Shown here piece by piece: positions 50,590 to 59,817 of a stretch of DNA of 64,000 bases. The position numbers and the translations under genes are program-made. Location: the NCBI GenBank assembly GCA_017940255.1, contig JAGAZB010000054.1, positions 62,001 to 126,000 on the forward strand, given 5' to 3'. The notes below the pieces were generated by a model that saw nothing but the letters and a program-made list of their open reading frames with translations, did no database searches and was not told the DNA's origin. This stretch comes from Treponema sp. (GTDB lineage: Bacteria; Spirochaetota; Spirochaetia; Treponematales; Treponemataceae). The stretch's first letter is position 1. Every line of letters begins with the position of its first letter.

Positions 50590-52389
50590 TTATAAAGTAT
50601 TAGGACTAATTTTGACGGTAACATTTCCGCAGGCTTCAATCTCATTTATAGAAAAGCAGCCGCCACTTACAATGCATTCCTCATCAGTCCAGAGATTCTT
50701 TACGCAAAACGTTTCGGCACAATAAAAGTTTTCAGGAACTTTATTTCCCAGAAACTTCTTAATAAGCTCCAGGTTAACTGAAATCTCTTCATTCTTTTTT
50801 TCCTGACTCAAATTTATAAAGGAAAGTGCAAGACAGCCATCAGACAGAGGCTTTGCAAGTACATCAATACGGTTACAATCAGTTATATAATCTTTATCCG
50901 GACTAATTTTTTTGCCATCCGAAGATTTATAGCTTGTAAAGATTCTTTTAGCTTGGATTCCAAGTGCATCCTGATTCAAAGCAATTACATTGAAATTAGC
51001 AATAATTTTGTAAATTTCATCACCTTTTTTTACCCGCCTTAAATCAAGCCCAAGCATTAAAGGCGCATTCAGCATACACCACATTGTAAAGTGAGTTTGA
51101 CACATTTTAATATTAAGGCCATTCATTCCAACCATCAGCATGTCCGGGTCATTCCAGCCTTTATCGAGACCAGAAAACTCATCCATAATAACAGCTTTAT
51201 TATACTGAGAAGTAACACTAGGAGTTCCAGGGTCAGTCCACTCTCCAAAACCGGCATTTCCATCTGAACCAACACGGAAAGTAATATCATTTAATATTCG
51301 CCAGGAATTTCCAACCTTGTAGCCCCAATTCTGAGGCTGAGTTTTTCCCCACTCGCAAAGCGAAAGCAAAACATCATTGTCCTCCCTTACCTGTAAAAGC
51401 CCCTCCAGCATAGCCGCATAAGAACAAAGCGTATTTTCCTGACGTCTGTGATTCATAAGGCGAATCGTATTTTTCCCTTTTTTCAGATTAATTTTTACCG
51501 GCAGCGATTCTGTAAAAGAAACTTTACTTTCTGTTGCTGGCAGCAAATCATCATAAAAATACTGTGTATTTTCCCCAAAATCAGTGGCAATCTGCAGCCA
51601 TTCCCCTACACCATTTTCGCGGCCAGTAGCATAATTTACAGAAAGATTATATTCCCCATCTTCCGGTACAGAAAGTTCAAAAACAAGCTCCCCGCTCATA
51701 GGTCCCACCGGACTAGTTCCAGTATTCGTACCGTCAAAAGTTCCAATTCCTGTGGCGTAATCATCCACAATAGAAGCACCAGAGCCAAAAAGTTCCCCCT
51801 CGCAGGCTGTTAAACGTTTTACAAAATCCCCAGAAAAAATAGAAATCCCCTTGATATTGGGAGCAAAAACATAGCGGGCATTTTCAGGATTAGAAAAAGT
51901 TGCATTATCCCAAAGATAGTAGCAGTTATCAATTTTTAAGAAATCTACACCCCAGTCCAGGTAAGAGCGGGCATCTGTTTTTTCAAATCCGCAGGTTCCC
52001 ACAGCAGCTCCAGCACAGAGGTTAGTTCCAATATCATTGTACATGCCAAATTTAAGGCCACGTTCATGTATATAATCAGAAAGTGATTTAAAACCACCCG
52101 GAAATTTTACAGGTTCATTGGCAAGTTTTCCATCTTCTCTTTCTGATTTATAACAACCATCATCCAAAACAAGATACTTGTAGCCAATTTTATCCAAACC
52201 AAGTTCCACAATTGCATCAGCCATTGCTTTTGTTAAAGTTTCTGTATTTCCGCTTCCAAAAGCGTTCCAGCTGTTCCAGCCCATTGCAGGCAAACGCCCC
52301 TTTTTATTTCCAGGAAAAGCTTTACCATTTGTAAAAGAATCAAAACGGTATTTATTATCTTTTATCTTTGCAGGTTCTTTAGGTATCAT
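50590..52389 (-). CDS. GH27 alpha-galactosidase with an internal CBM-like domain
   Basis: Retaining glycoside hydrolase that removes alpha-linked galactose. It has no signal peptide, so it acts on imported oligosaccharides such as raffinose-type sugars. GH27 signatures are LPAMGWNSWNAFG near residues 33-45, YLVLDDGCY near 72, the nucleophile Asp154 in FLKIDNC, the likely acid/base Asp368 in WRILNDI, and GWNDPDMLMVG near 415. A beta-rich segment at about residues 185-330, with VFELSVPEDGEYNLSVNYA, resembles a family 35/6-type carbohydrate-binding module set between the catalytic strands. At 599 residues it is about 200 longer than simple GH27 enzymes. GGGAG precedes the ATG. Confidence 0.9.
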   Translation of the reverse strand: MIPKEPAKIKDNKYRFDSFTNGKAFPGNKKGRLPAMGWNSWNAFGSGNTETLTKAMADAIVELGLDKIGYKYLVLDDGCYKSEREDGKLANEPVKFPGGFKSLSDYIHERGLKFGMYNDIGTNLCAGAAVGTCGFEKTDARSYLDWGVDFLKIDNCYYLWDNATFSNPENARYVFAPNIKGISIFSGDFVKRLTACEGELFGSGASIVDDYATGIGTFDGTNTGTSPVGPMSGELVFELSVPEDGEYNLSVNYATGRENGVGEWLQIATDFGENTQYFYDDLLPATESKVSFTESLPVKINLKKGKNTIRLMNHRRQENTLCSYAAMLEGLLQVREDNDVLLSLCEWGKTQPQNWGYKVGNSWRILNDITFRVGSDGNAGFGEWTDPGTPSVTSQYNKAVIMDEFSGLDKGWNDPDMLMVGMNGLNIKMCQTHFTMWCMLNAPLMLGLDLRRVKKGDEIYKIIANFNVIALNQDALGIQAKRIFTSYKSSDGKKISPDKDYITDCNRIDVLAKPLSDGCLALSFINLSQEKKNEEISVNLELIKKFLGNKVPENFYCAETFCVKNLWTDEECIVSGGCFSINEIEACGNVTVKISPNTL

Positions 52390-52402
52390 TTTTATATTCT
52401 CC

Positions 52403-52437
52403 CATAAAAAAAGGCTTCCCGAAGGAAGCCTTTTTGC
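52403..52437. terminator. Terminator after rpmE
   Basis: AAGGCTTCC/GGAAGCCTT stem (52411-52419 and 52424-52432) with A run on the left and T run on the right. On the minus strand it directly follows the L31 stop. Confidence 0.88.
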
Positions 52438-52643
52438 TAGTTATTTTTAATTCCGTAGCGCTTGTTAAAGCGATCGATACGACCTGCAGTATCAACAAGC
52501 TTCTGCTTACCAGTATAGAATGGGTGGCAAGCTGAACAAATTTCAACGTGAATGTTTTCAACAGTTGAACGTGTTTCAATTACATTACCGCAAACGCAAG
52601 TAATCTTTGTAAGTTTGTAGTCTGGGTGAATTCCCTTTTTCAT
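52437..52643 (-). CDS. rpmE: 50S ribosomal protein L31 (zinc-binding form)
   Basis: Ribosomal large-subunit protein of 68 residues. [20 protein letters not shown] and [20 protein letters not shown] are diagnostic. Cys16, Cys18, Cys37 and Cys40 give the zinc-binding C+ form. An AGGAG site precedes the ATG. It stands alone with its own terminator, downstream of a G+C-rich non-coding stretch (52670-52720). Confidence 0.97.
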   Translation of the reverse strand: MKKGIHPDYKLTKITCVCGNVIETRSTVENIHVEICSACHPFYTGKQKLVDTAGRIDRFNKRYGIKNN

Positions 52644-52809
52644 TGTATAACTCCTATAATCTTGCCCGATATTACGCCCGGCTGCCCCTAGCTCGCCCCC
52701 AAAAGGACATCTATCATTCCGCTACCGTCAACAAATTATAAAATAATATCACAAGATAAAAATGTTCGATAATTTTATACAAAAACCACAATCAGGTCAA
52801 TAGCACCTT

Positions 52810-53271
52810 TTAGTATGAGGCGTTATTAATAGCAACCTTAATTGCATCTTCTGTTGTAAGGCTTGCTGTTGAAGAATCCATCAATACAACATCACCTTCA
52901 ATTACAATGCGGGCTGGTGCAAGAATATGGAATGTAATGGCATTAAGCAGGTAAGATAAAGGTCCAACGTAATATCTAATCTCTACGTTTACAGCAGCAT
53001 TTCCACCCATTTTATTTACTTCATTCCAGATAATTCCAGGAACTTTGTCTGCCATAGCAGAAGCTGAAATATTAAACAAGTTTTCACCACCAGAAGTACC
53101 AAAAAGCTCAATAACTGTTTTTCCTTCATGAAAGTGCCCCAAAACCTGCATATTACCGCTCTTAGGCATAAAAGACAAACCTTCAGCCTTAAAAGTAGTA
53201 CAACCAACTGTCATAAACAAAGCAAGAACTGATAAAATCAATCCAAACTTCAACCCAATGTGTTTTTTCAT
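52810..53271 (-). CDS. Lipoprotein of unknown function
   Basis: The signal peptide ends in the lipobox MTVGC (Cys24). The mature 130 residues include GNMQVLGHFHEGKTVIELFG and a GGNAAVNVEIRYYVGP strand that recalls the A/G-NAVV strand of small YbjQ-like domains; this is only a resemblance. GGAG precedes the ATG. No operon partner. Confidence 0.7.
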   Translation of the reverse strand: MKKHIGLKFGLILSVLALFMTVGCTTFKAEGLSFMPKSGNMQVLGHFHEGKTVIELFGTSGGENLFNISASAMADKVPGIIWNEVNKMGGNAAVNVEIRYYVGPLSYLLNAITFHILAPARIVIEGDVVLMDSSTASLTTEDAIKVAINNASY

Positions 53272-53372
53272 AAAACATCTCCTATGCAGAGCCTCTATCG
53301 GCCCCCAATTTTTTTAGTGCAATAATTATAAAAAAAAAAAACGGTTTGGCAAGAAAAAATTGCCTAAATGCA

Positions 53373-53410
53373 TAAAAAAAAAATGGCCGCACCTTTTAAG
53401 TGTGGCCTGG
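53373..53410 (-). terminator. Terminator after the small lipoprotein gene
   Basis: On the minus strand a GGCCACAC/GTGCGGCC-type stem (53385-53392 with 53400-53407, one G-U pair) is followed by nine or more U. Confidence 0.82.
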
Positions 53411-53428
53411 AACATTACTCTATTTATC

Positions 53429-53794
53429 TTATTGCCATGTTTTTGTAATTACAATCTTGCCTGAATCATCAAGAGTTAATGTAAATACGTAAGTCTGATT
53501 TGTAACAGTAAGAGTCTGCTTAAGTTCTGCATAATCATTTGGACTTGAATCTGCTAATCTGAAATAAACATGGAGATTGTTATCAACACCCACACCAATT
53601 TCTTCCGTCCAATCATTACTATCATACTGACTCAATTCATTTTTAGAACATGTAGTAATCAAAGAATCTGTACTGTGGTAAACGGTTTTTCCAGTAGCAT
53701 TTACAACTGAATACTTAACAGTTTCATTGAGTCCACACGAAAACAGCATCATTACAGAAGCTGCAATCAATCCAATTAAAAATCTTTTTTTCAT
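53429..53794 (-). CDS. Small lipoprotein of unknown function
   Basis: A 121-residue predicted lipoprotein. The signal MKKRFLIGLIAASVMMLFSC gives a mature Cys at 20. The mature part is beta-rich (KYSVVNATGKTVYHSTD, then TYVFTLTLDDSGKIVI) and contains one more Cys. GGAGG lies just upstream. It sits between the terminator and the rho gene, and no function is evident. Confidence 0.7.
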   Translation of the reverse strand: MKKRFLIGLIAASVMMLFSCGLNETVKYSVVNATGKTVYHSTDSLITTCSKNELSQYDSNDWTEEIGVGVDNNLHVYFRLADSSPNDYAELKQTLTVTNQTYVFTLTLDDSGKIVITKTWQ

Positions 53795-53877
53795 AAAAAA
53801 AATCCTCCTGAGTTTTCATTTCTGAAAATAGTATAGCACTCAGAAGGATTGTTCAGTTGGGAGAAAACTCCCTTTTT

Positions 53878-55641
53878 TTACTCTATTCCAGCAGTTCCTG
53901 CGTTCATACTTGCAAGGAAGGCTTCGTTTGTCTTAGACTTTTTCATTCGGTCAAGAATAAGCTCTGTAATTTCTACGTCTTCCATTGGGTTCAAAACCTT
54001 TCGCAAAATCCACATTTTCTGAAGTTCACTTTCAGAAAGAAGAAGTTCTTCCTTACGTGTACCAGACTTCTTAATGTTGATTGCAGGGAAGAGACGGCGC
54101 TCTGCAAGCTTGCGATCCAGGTCAATTTCGCTGTTACCAGTTCCCTTGAACTCTTCAAAAATAACTTCATCCATGCGCGAACCAGTTTCAATCAAAGCTG
54201 TAGAGATGATTGTTAAAGAACCGCCCTCTTCTACATTGCGGGCAGCACCAAAGAATCGTTTTGGCTTAAAGAGAGCATTAGAATCAACACCACCAGAAAG
54301 AACCTTGCCGGAAGTCTGAACTGTCTGGTTATAAGCACGGGCAAGACGAGTAATTGAGTCAAGCAGAATTACAACATCGCGTTTATGTTCAACAAGACGC
54401 TTTGCCTTTTCCAGAACCATTTCTGCAACCTGAACGTGGCGGGTAGCCTGCTCATCAAAAGTAGAAGAAATAACTTCACCCTTAATAGCACGCTCCATTT
54501 CTGTAACTTCCTCTGGACGTTCATCAATCAAAAGCACAATAAGATATACTTCAGGATTGTTTGTTGTAATGGCATTTGCAATCTTCTGCATCAAAATTGT
54601 TTTACCAGCTTTTGGAGGAGCTACAATCAAAAGACGCTGACCTTTACCGATAGGCGCAAACAAATCTACAATACGAGTAGAAACTTCTGTAGAAACAGTT
54701 TCCAGACGGAGTTTTTCATCTGGATAAAGTGGTGTAAGGTTTTCAAAAGGAACACGTGTCTGAGCAACACGAGGTTCGTCGTAGTTTACACTTTCAATTC
54801 GCAGCAAAGCAAAGAAACGCTCTCCTTCCTTAGGCGAACGGGTCTGACCATAAACTGTATCTCCAGTTTTAAGGTTGAATAAACGAATCTGACTTGGACT
54901 GATATAAATATCATCAGGACCAGGAAGGTAAGAGTTCTGTGGACTTCGCAAGAAACCGTATCCATCAGGAAGAATTTCCAGGGCACCAGAAGCAAAAATA
55001 ATTCCACCGTGTTCTGTGTGAGCCTTAAGAATTACAAAAATCAAATCCTGCTTTTTCATTGGAGCCAGATCGTCTTCTGTAAATCCAAACTGAACTGCCA
55101 TTTCACGCAGTTCCGGCATACTCTTAAGAGTAAGATCGTTAATAAGCAGGCGTGGTCTGTTTTCATTATCTTCACTTGCCGCAGACATTTCCTGAGCCAT
55201 TGCTTCACTCATTTCTGCAGATGGAGTTGGATAAGAAGCTCTTGCTCCATAAGGGCGTTTTGGTCCCTGATTTCTTCTGTAATTATTTCTGTTTTGGTAA
55301 TTCTGATTAGGTCTTCTGTATCCACCACGTTCCTGTGGATGTTCAGGAAGTTCAGTCTGCTGTTCTTCGGAAGGATTTGCGCTAGCGGCAGGAGTTGCAG
55401 AAGCATCATTACTTTCTTCTGCTTTTTTTACAATTCGTCTTCGTCTTACAACCGGTTTTGCTGTTTCACCGGATTCCTGTTCTGCAGGAATGGCTTCTGA
55501 ATTTTCCGTTGATTCTGCTGCAGGGGCTGGATTTTCTACATTTGCATTTTCTGCCGGTGCATCAAAATCTAAAGTTGCCTGATTTTCCATTGATTCAGAC
55601 GCAACATCTTCATCATGCGGCTTTCTTCTTAAAGGTGCCAT
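53878..55641 (-). CDS. rho: Transcription termination factor Rho with N-terminal extension
   Basis: Hexameric RNA helicase that ends transcription. The N-terminal Rho domain starts near residue 165 ([20 protein letters not shown]), the RNA-binding cold-shock fold follows ([20 protein letters not shown]), Walker A reads PPKAGKT near 345, Walker [17 protein letters not shown] near 425, and the Q/R loops are intact. The first 165 residues are an extra, disordered-looking segment: acidic and Ala-rich, then Arg/Asn/Tyr-rich ([18 protein letters not shown], about 110-128). Such insertions in other phyla affect RNA binding or condensate formation. The 190-bp upstream region is non-coding. Confidence 0.96.
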   Translation of the reverse strand: MAPLRRKPHDEDVASESMENQATLDFDAPAENANVENPAPAAESTENSEAIPAEQESGETAKPVVRRRRIVKKAEESNDASATPAASANPSEEQQTELPEHPQERGGYRRPNQNYQNRNNYRRNQGPKRPYGARASYPTPSAEMSEAMAQEMSAASEDNENRPRLLINDLTLKSMPELREMAVQFGFTEDDLAPMKKQDLIFVILKAHTEHGGIIFASGALEILPDGYGFLRSPQNSYLPGPDDIYISPSQIRLFNLKTGDTVYGQTRSPKEGERFFALLRIESVNYDEPRVAQTRVPFENLTPLYPDEKLRLETVSTEVSTRIVDLFAPIGKGQRLLIVAPPKAGKTILMQKIANAITTNNPEVYLIVLLIDERPEEVTEMERAIKGEVISSTFDEQATRHVQVAEMVLEKAKRLVEHKRDVVILLDSITRLARAYNQTVQTSGKVLSGGVDSNALFKPKRFFGAARNVEEGGSLTIISTALIETGSRMDEVIFEEFKGTGNSEIDLDRKLAERRLFPAINIKKSGTRKEELLLSESELQKMWILRKVLNPMEDVEITELILDRMKKSKTNEAFLASMNAGTAGIE

Positions 55642-55832
55642 GAGTAATTACTCCATAAAAATAAAATTTTATTGATTTTCATATTAATTTTTCAAGATTT
55701 ATAAAAATGAGGGGAAAGAATGCTTCAAAAAAGGCACTGTCCTAAATATAATCCCTTTAGTTGTTTTATTATATCTTTTATTTCCTAAAGATGTCAATTG
55801 ATATTATTAACAAATTATTATAATGAATCCTC

Positions 55833-56261
55833 TTATTTTACAACATCAGAATGTACAAGCATTGCTTTTTTATATTCATCAGAAGCAACAGAAAATAAGT
55901 CTACATCCGGTTCTTCTTCAAGCATTGTAACCTGACCGTTATATTCAACATTATTAGCAATTCTAATTCTTGCAGTTGTTATATCACTTTCAACAATACT
56001 TCCAGAACAAATTTCTACTCTTTCAGCCGCATTCATATTACCCTTAATTGTTCCAGAAATAACAATAGAATTTACATCAATTTTGTCTACCGTACAAACA
56101 GCTTTTTTTGCAACCTGAAGATCACCCTCAGGCGCATTTATTGTTCCGTTAAATTTTCCGGTAATCACAAGTCTGTCTTTAAATTCAAGAAGTCCGTCAA
56201 ATTCTGTTTCTGCACCAAAAACAGTTATATTTCTTTTTTCAGACTCATTTCTTTCTGCCAT
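55833..56261 (-). CDS. Bactofilin
   Basis: Self-polymerising cytoskeletal protein of the bactofilin family (DUF583 beta-helix). The core has the repeating pattern ITGKFNGTINAPEGDLQV, VISGTIKGNMNAAERVEI and GSIVESDITTARIRI, with short polar tails. The 142 residues fit the family. ATG 56261 has GAGG; the 11 in-frame codons upstream lie in the lnt gene and are discarded. Starts 11 bp after lnt. Bactofilins help shape cells, including helical forms. Confidence 0.92.
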   Translation of the reverse strand: MAERNESEKRNITVFGAETEFDGLLEFKDRLVITGKFNGTINAPEGDLQVAKKAVCTVDKIDVNSIVISGTIKGNMNAAERVEICSGSIVESDITTARIRIANNVEYNGQVTMLEEEPDVDLFSVASDEYKKAMLVHSDVVK

Positions 56262-56272
56262 GTAAACCTCTA

Positions 56273-57841
56273 TTATTTTTTTTTGATTATACACACAATT
56301 CCTTTGATTATCAATAATCCTAAGGATAAGAAAACTTCCATAATGCCGGCGTAATCACCATAGCGGGTATAAAAAGTTAATTTATTTTCTGATGATGAAG
56401 AAATCACAGGAACCTTACCAGCCACATAGCCTTGTGTAAAAGCTTTTACTTCACCCGTTATTTTTCCATATTGATTAATAACACAGGTCTGCCCGCTTGA
56501 TGTACTTCTAACAGAAGGCACCCGATTTTCTACCGAGCGAAAAACCGCCATAGACAAATGCTGCTTCTGACAAGCAAGACTTTCAGACCAGGAATCATTA
56601 GAAAGATTAAAAAAAGCTCTGGCTCCATTTTTTACAAAGTGTCTGCAATCATTCCCAAAAGTGTCTTCAAAACAAATTGGTGTAGAAAATGCTAAATTCC
56701 TTTCATTAAAAACGGTATACTGGCTGCCCTTTTCCCAAAAATGTGTATTTGCTTTTAACAGTGCATCATAAATGTGAGGAAAAACTTTTTTGTAAGGAAA
56801 GCTTTCAGAAATCGGTACAAGATGTATTTTACTATACCTTTCAGGCTCGGGAGGAATTACATTTTCCCGGGGAATAAAGACCATTGCATCATTATAAATC
56901 TTCTTTTCTTCCAGATATTCTTCATGTGCATTTCCAATTACAAAAATGCAATCTTTACTATTCATGTAATCTAAAAGAGAAAGCACCAGTTTAAGTCTTC
57001 CCATATCTTCCATAGAATAAAAATGATGAATAATAGACGGAGCAACTGCGGTTTCGGGCCAGATTACAAAATCAGTTTCAGGATTTTCTTTCAAAGCCTT
57101 TTCTGTAAGATTTATAAGATTATCTATATTTTTTTGATGTTCACTAAGGCCGTTTTTCCAGGGACTTTCGTTATTCTGAACAGCAATAACATTTTTATAT
57201 TCAAAATTTTTTCCAGATTTTTCTACAATTACTCCAAAAACTGCATTTAGCGTAAAAAGAAAAATCCATATTCCGCCGGCAACCATCCGCTTTCTTTTAT
57301 TTAAAAACAAAGAAAAGATGTAAAACGAAGGAAACAAAACCAGAAGATTTAAACCAAAGACTCCCAAAATAGAAGCACTTTGAATAAAAGGTCTGAATTT
57401 CCATAAAGCATAGGCAGAGGTCCCATAAGAAAAACCTAAAAATCCAAGCGACTTCAAATACTCAAAGGCGGACACAAAAAGAAAGGAAACAATCCAGGAA
57501 TACTCCTTGAAGAGAAGTTCTGAAATTTTCAGGCCCGTTAGAAGTAAGGCATATAAAAAGAAGTATAAAAGGCAAACTAAAATAAGAGTTATAAAATGAT
57601 AATTTACAAGCCAGTAAGCAAAAAGAAGATAACTTAGTGCTCCAAAAAGCCCGCCGTAAATCCACAGACTTTTTAAAGAACCCCTATGAACCAAAATTAA
57701 TATTGGAAAATAAAGAAAAAAAACTAAAAGCCCCAAGCCATCTGAAAAAATAAAATTTGGGTGGGCAAGAAAAAAACACACAGAAGCTGCCAGTACCAGC
57801 ATTAAATTTTGAAGTATTGGTAGTGCAGTTTTTTCCTTCAT
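56273..57841 (-). CDS. lnt: Apolipoprotein N-acyltransferase
   Basis: Inner-membrane enzyme that adds the third acyl chain to lipoproteins, fitting the many lipoproteins in this window. The N-terminal 200 residues hold six to seven membrane spans. The nitrilase-like periplasmic domain carries the Glu in FVIWPETAV (near 265), a Lys near 330 and the nucleophile Cys in TPICFEDTFGND near 395. One membrane segment ends the protein. It starts 3 bp after the HU-like gene stop, with an AGGA site inside that stop region. Confidence 0.92.
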   Translation of the reverse strand: MKEKTALPILQNLMLVLAASVCFFLAHPNFIFSDGLGLLVFFLYFPILILVHRGSLKSLWIYGGLFGALSYLLFAYWLVNYHFITLILVCLLYFFLYALLLTGLKISELLFKEYSWIVSFLFVSAFEYLKSLGFLGFSYGTSAYALWKFRPFIQSASILGVFGLNLLVLFPSFYIFSLFLNKRKRMVAGGIWIFLFTLNAVFGVIVEKSGKNFEYKNVIAVQNNESPWKNGLSEHQKNIDNLINLTEKALKENPETDFVIWPETAVAPSIIHHFYSMEDMGRLKLVLSLLDYMNSKDCIFVIGNAHEEYLEEKKIYNDAMVFIPRENVIPPEPERYSKIHLVPISESFPYKKVFPHIYDALLKANTHFWEKGSQYTVFNERNLAFSTPICFEDTFGNDCRHFVKNGARAFFNLSNDSWSESLACQKQHLSMAVFRSVENRVPSVRSTSSGQTCVINQYGKITGEVKAFTQGYVAGKVPVISSSSENKLTFYTRYGDYAGIMEVFLSLGLLIIKGIVCIIKKK

Positions 57842-57844
57842 ATC

Positions 57845-58156
57845 CTAGTCCTTTTTTTGAGGAGTAAGTTTCAAAAGATTATTTTTTAACTCCTGACCAG
57901 CACGAAAAGCCGCAACATAATGAGGGGCAACTGTTAAAGTTTCTCCAGTTCTAGGATTTCTTGCAACCTTTCTTCCCTTTCTAAGACGTGCTTCAAAAGT
58001 GCCGAATCCACGTAATTCAATCGTGTTCCCCTTTTCCATCTGTCCCTTAAGCTGGCAAAGAAGTTCATCTATAACATTTGCAATAACCTTACGGTCAATA
58101 TCACTACTTTCGTAGATACTTTCTACCAAATCGTTTTTAGTAACTTTTTCTGACAT
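57845..58156 (-). CDS. HU/IHF-family DNA-binding protein
   Basis: Nucleoid protein that bends DNA as a dimer. The 103-residue product starts MSEKVTKNDLVESIYESSDI and has the DNA arm ELRGFGTFEARLRKGRKVARNP followed by TGETLTVAPHYVAAFRAGQE, with a slightly longer C-terminal tail (NNLLKLTPQKKD). ATG 58156 has AAAGAG upstream; 13 extra in-frame codons overlap the S20 terminator and are discarded. It is first of the HU-lnt-bactofilin run. Confidence 0.93.
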   Translation of the reverse strand: MSEKVTKNDLVESIYESSDIDRKVIANVIDELLCQLKGQMEKGNTIELRGFGTFEARLRKGRKVARNPRTGETLTVAPHYVAAFRAGQELKNNLLKLTPQKKD

Positions 58157-58172
58157 ACACAACTCTTTATTA

Positions 58173-58208
58173 CAAAAAAAAACCAGTTGAAACAATGTCC
58201 AACTGGAT
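58173..58208 (-). terminator. Terminator after rpsT
   Basis: CCAGTTG/CAACTGG stem (58183-58189 and 58200-58206) followed on the minus strand by nine U (58174-58182). Confidence 0.87.
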
Positions 58209-58235
58209 TCCCAAAAAGTAAATACTCTTTATAAG

Positions 58236-58511
58236 TTATTTTGCAGCGAAAGTAGCATTATAAAGATTCATCATTCTTGACTTTTTGCGTGATACTGCAT
58301 TTCTTTTCAAAACGCCCTTACTGCGAGCACTGTCAAGTTCTTTCTGAAGCTGCTTATATTTTTCTTCAGCGAGTTTCTGATCCTTAGCCTGAACAGCTTC
58401 TACAAACTGCTTAGCATAAGTTCTACAAGTGCTTTTGATTGCCTTGTTATGAAGTCTGCGAACTTCGCTCTGAGCGTATCTTTTCTCTGCAGATGATTTT
58501 TTGCCTGCCAA
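58236..58511 (-). CDS. rpsT: 30S ribosomal protein S20 (UUG start)
   Basis: Small-subunit protein of 91 residues, basic and helical: MAGKKSSAEKRYAQSEVRRL at the start and LKRNAVSRKKSRMMNLYN near the end. The only plausible start codon is TTG at 58511, preceded by a GGGGG site. E. coli rpsT also uses UUG, where it matters for feedback control. Monocistronic with a terminator. Confidence 0.95.
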   Translation of the reverse strand: MAGKKSSAEKRYAQSEVRRLHNKAIKSTCRTYAKQFVEAVQAKDQKLAEEKYKQLQKELDSARSKGVLKRNAVSRKKSRMMNLYNATFAAK

Positions 58512-58619
58512 TTGGAGACCCCCAAATAAAAATTAGTTAACTAAACGCTATAGTATCAAAATGTTACCTTTGTGTCAATGAAACAACCTTATTTTCTTAC
58601 GGTTTAGGGCATATTATGA

Positions 58620-58648
58620 TTGACACTAACTGCTTATCTCATTATTAT
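58620..58648 (+). promoter_or_regulatory. Promoter of the small zinc ribbon gene
   Basis: TTGACA (58620-58625), exactly 17 bp, TATTAT (58643-58648). The leader is about 25 nt with GGAGG before the ATG at 58681. It is one of the strongest promoters in the window. Confidence 0.78.
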
Positions 58649-58680
58649 ATCTACTACGAATATTCGATTGGAGGCACATA

Positions 58681-58854
58681 ATGGCTGGAGCTAGTAAAAA
58701 CTCTCGTACAACTGTTGCAACACAAAAATTCATTTGCCCTGACTGCGGTGGCGAAATCATAATGAAGACAATGATTGAAAATGGCAGACTTAAGAATCAG
58801 GCAGAATGCCAGAAATGCAAACGTGTTGAAAGAAGACCTAAAGATTTCAAATAA
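58681..58854 (+). CDS. 57-residue zinc ribbon protein
   Basis: Short basic protein starting MAGASKNSRTTVATQKFICP. Two CxxC pairs, CPDC (19-22) and CQKC (43-46), with 20 residues between form a likely zinc ribbon. The ends are rich in Lys and Arg (KRVERRPKDF). GGAGG lies about 8 nt before the ATG and a strong sigma-70 promoter precedes it. Size, charge and expression signals recall a ribosome- or RNA-associated protein, but I do not recognise a named family. Confidence 0.82.
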   Translation: MAGASKNSRTTVATQKFICPDCGGEIIMKTMIENGRLKNQAECQKCKRVERRPKDFK

Positions 58855-58855
58855 G

Positions 58856-58935
58856 CCTATAATCGGAAATCCTTTAGGATTATCGAAATAACGGCTCGGA
58901 GGCAAGCTTTGCTTGCCGATTATCCGCCTGTATTA
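58856..58935. repeat. Palindromic repeat after the zinc ribbon gene
   Basis: It contains AATCCTTTAGGATT (58867-58881) and GGCAAGCTTTGCTTGCC (58902-58918) hairpins flanked by ATAATCGG and CCGATTAT, so the whole forms a large imperfect palindrome. Confidence 0.6.
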
Positions 58936-58943
58936 AGGTCAAA

Positions 58944-58988
58944 TAAAAAAAACTGCAAGGACTCATGAACCTTGCAGTTTTTTTTCTT
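58944..58988. terminator. Bidirectional terminator between the zinc ribbon and plsC genes
   Basis: A 10-bp stem AACTGCAAGG/CCTTGCAGTT (58951-58960 and 58970-58979) with A run on the left and T run on the right. Confidence 0.9.
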
Positions 58989-58992
58989 TATT

Positions 58993-59754
58993 TTATTTTT
59001 TATCAGATGGAAGTTTTCTCCATTCCATAACCTGATTCTGAATCATCTGTGCAGACTCTTCCAGAATAGCATTACACTCCTCTTTCGTTTTAGGAGAATC
59101 ATAAATCTTCATTACTTTTACACGATAGCAGCCTCTTTTTAGACTGGTAAAAATCTTTCTTAAATCACGTAAACGCCAGCCACCATCAAGAGCGCAAACT
59201 ACGACTGGTAAACCAGTAGATTCAACAAGTCTTCTAAAACCAGCTGAATAAAACTTACCTACATTTCCATCTCTTGTTCTTGAACCTTCCGGGAACAAAA
59301 CAGGAATCTGTTTTCTTTCAATAACTCTGTGCCCAAATTCTTCTACATAACGCATTGCTTCCATTGGTTTTGCTTTTCGTGGAATAAGACAATGCTCCTG
59401 TGAACGCAGCATTTCAGAAACAAGAGGAACGTGACGTCCCAAAGCATCTTTTGCAACAAAGCGAAGTTCTTTATCCCGGAAGAAATTCATAAAAAGCGGA
59501 ATATCAAGAAGACTCTGATGATTTGAAATGATTATAAACTGTTCCGGGAAATTTTCTAAATTATCCTTATAACCCCAGAAATGAAAATATCTGTAAGCAC
59601 GCAAGATAGCAAACAAACGAACTGCAAGAACCTTCTGTATATATTCAGAAATTCGAATACTCCACTTTTTTGAAACAGGATAAGCGAAAATGTTTCCGAT
59701 AGCTGCAGGTAAAACCATTGCAACAAGACAGATTAAAGTCAAAAGGCTTGCCAT
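58993..59754 (-). CDS. plsC: 1-acyl-glycerol-3-phosphate acyltransferase (PlsC family)
   Basis: Membrane acyltransferase of phospholipid synthesis. An N-terminal membrane segment (LLTLICLVAMVLPAAIG) precedes the HX4D catalytic motif NHQSLLD (His79, Asp84). The substrate-binding motif reads VLFPEGSRTRDGNVG near residue 150, and ALDGGWRLRD near 185. The 253 residues are typical. GGAG precedes the ATG. It stands alone. Confidence 0.9.
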   Translation of the reverse strand: MASLLTLICLVAMVLPAAIGNIFAYPVSKKWSIRISEYIQKVLAVRLFAILRAYRYFHFWGYKDNLENFPEQFIIISNHQSLLDIPLFMNFFRDKELRFVAKDALGRHVPLVSEMLRSQEHCLIPRKAKPMEAMRYVEEFGHRVIERKQIPVLFPEGSRTRDGNVGKFYSAGFRRLVESTGLPVVVCALDGGWRLRDLRKIFTSLKRGCYRVKVMKIYDSPKTKEECNAILEESAQMIQNQVMEWRKLPSDKK

Positions 59755-59817
59755 AAAGACTCCAGATATTATTAAATATTTTTATTTTGCAATTATAATA
59801 TTAAGTATATTCTAATT

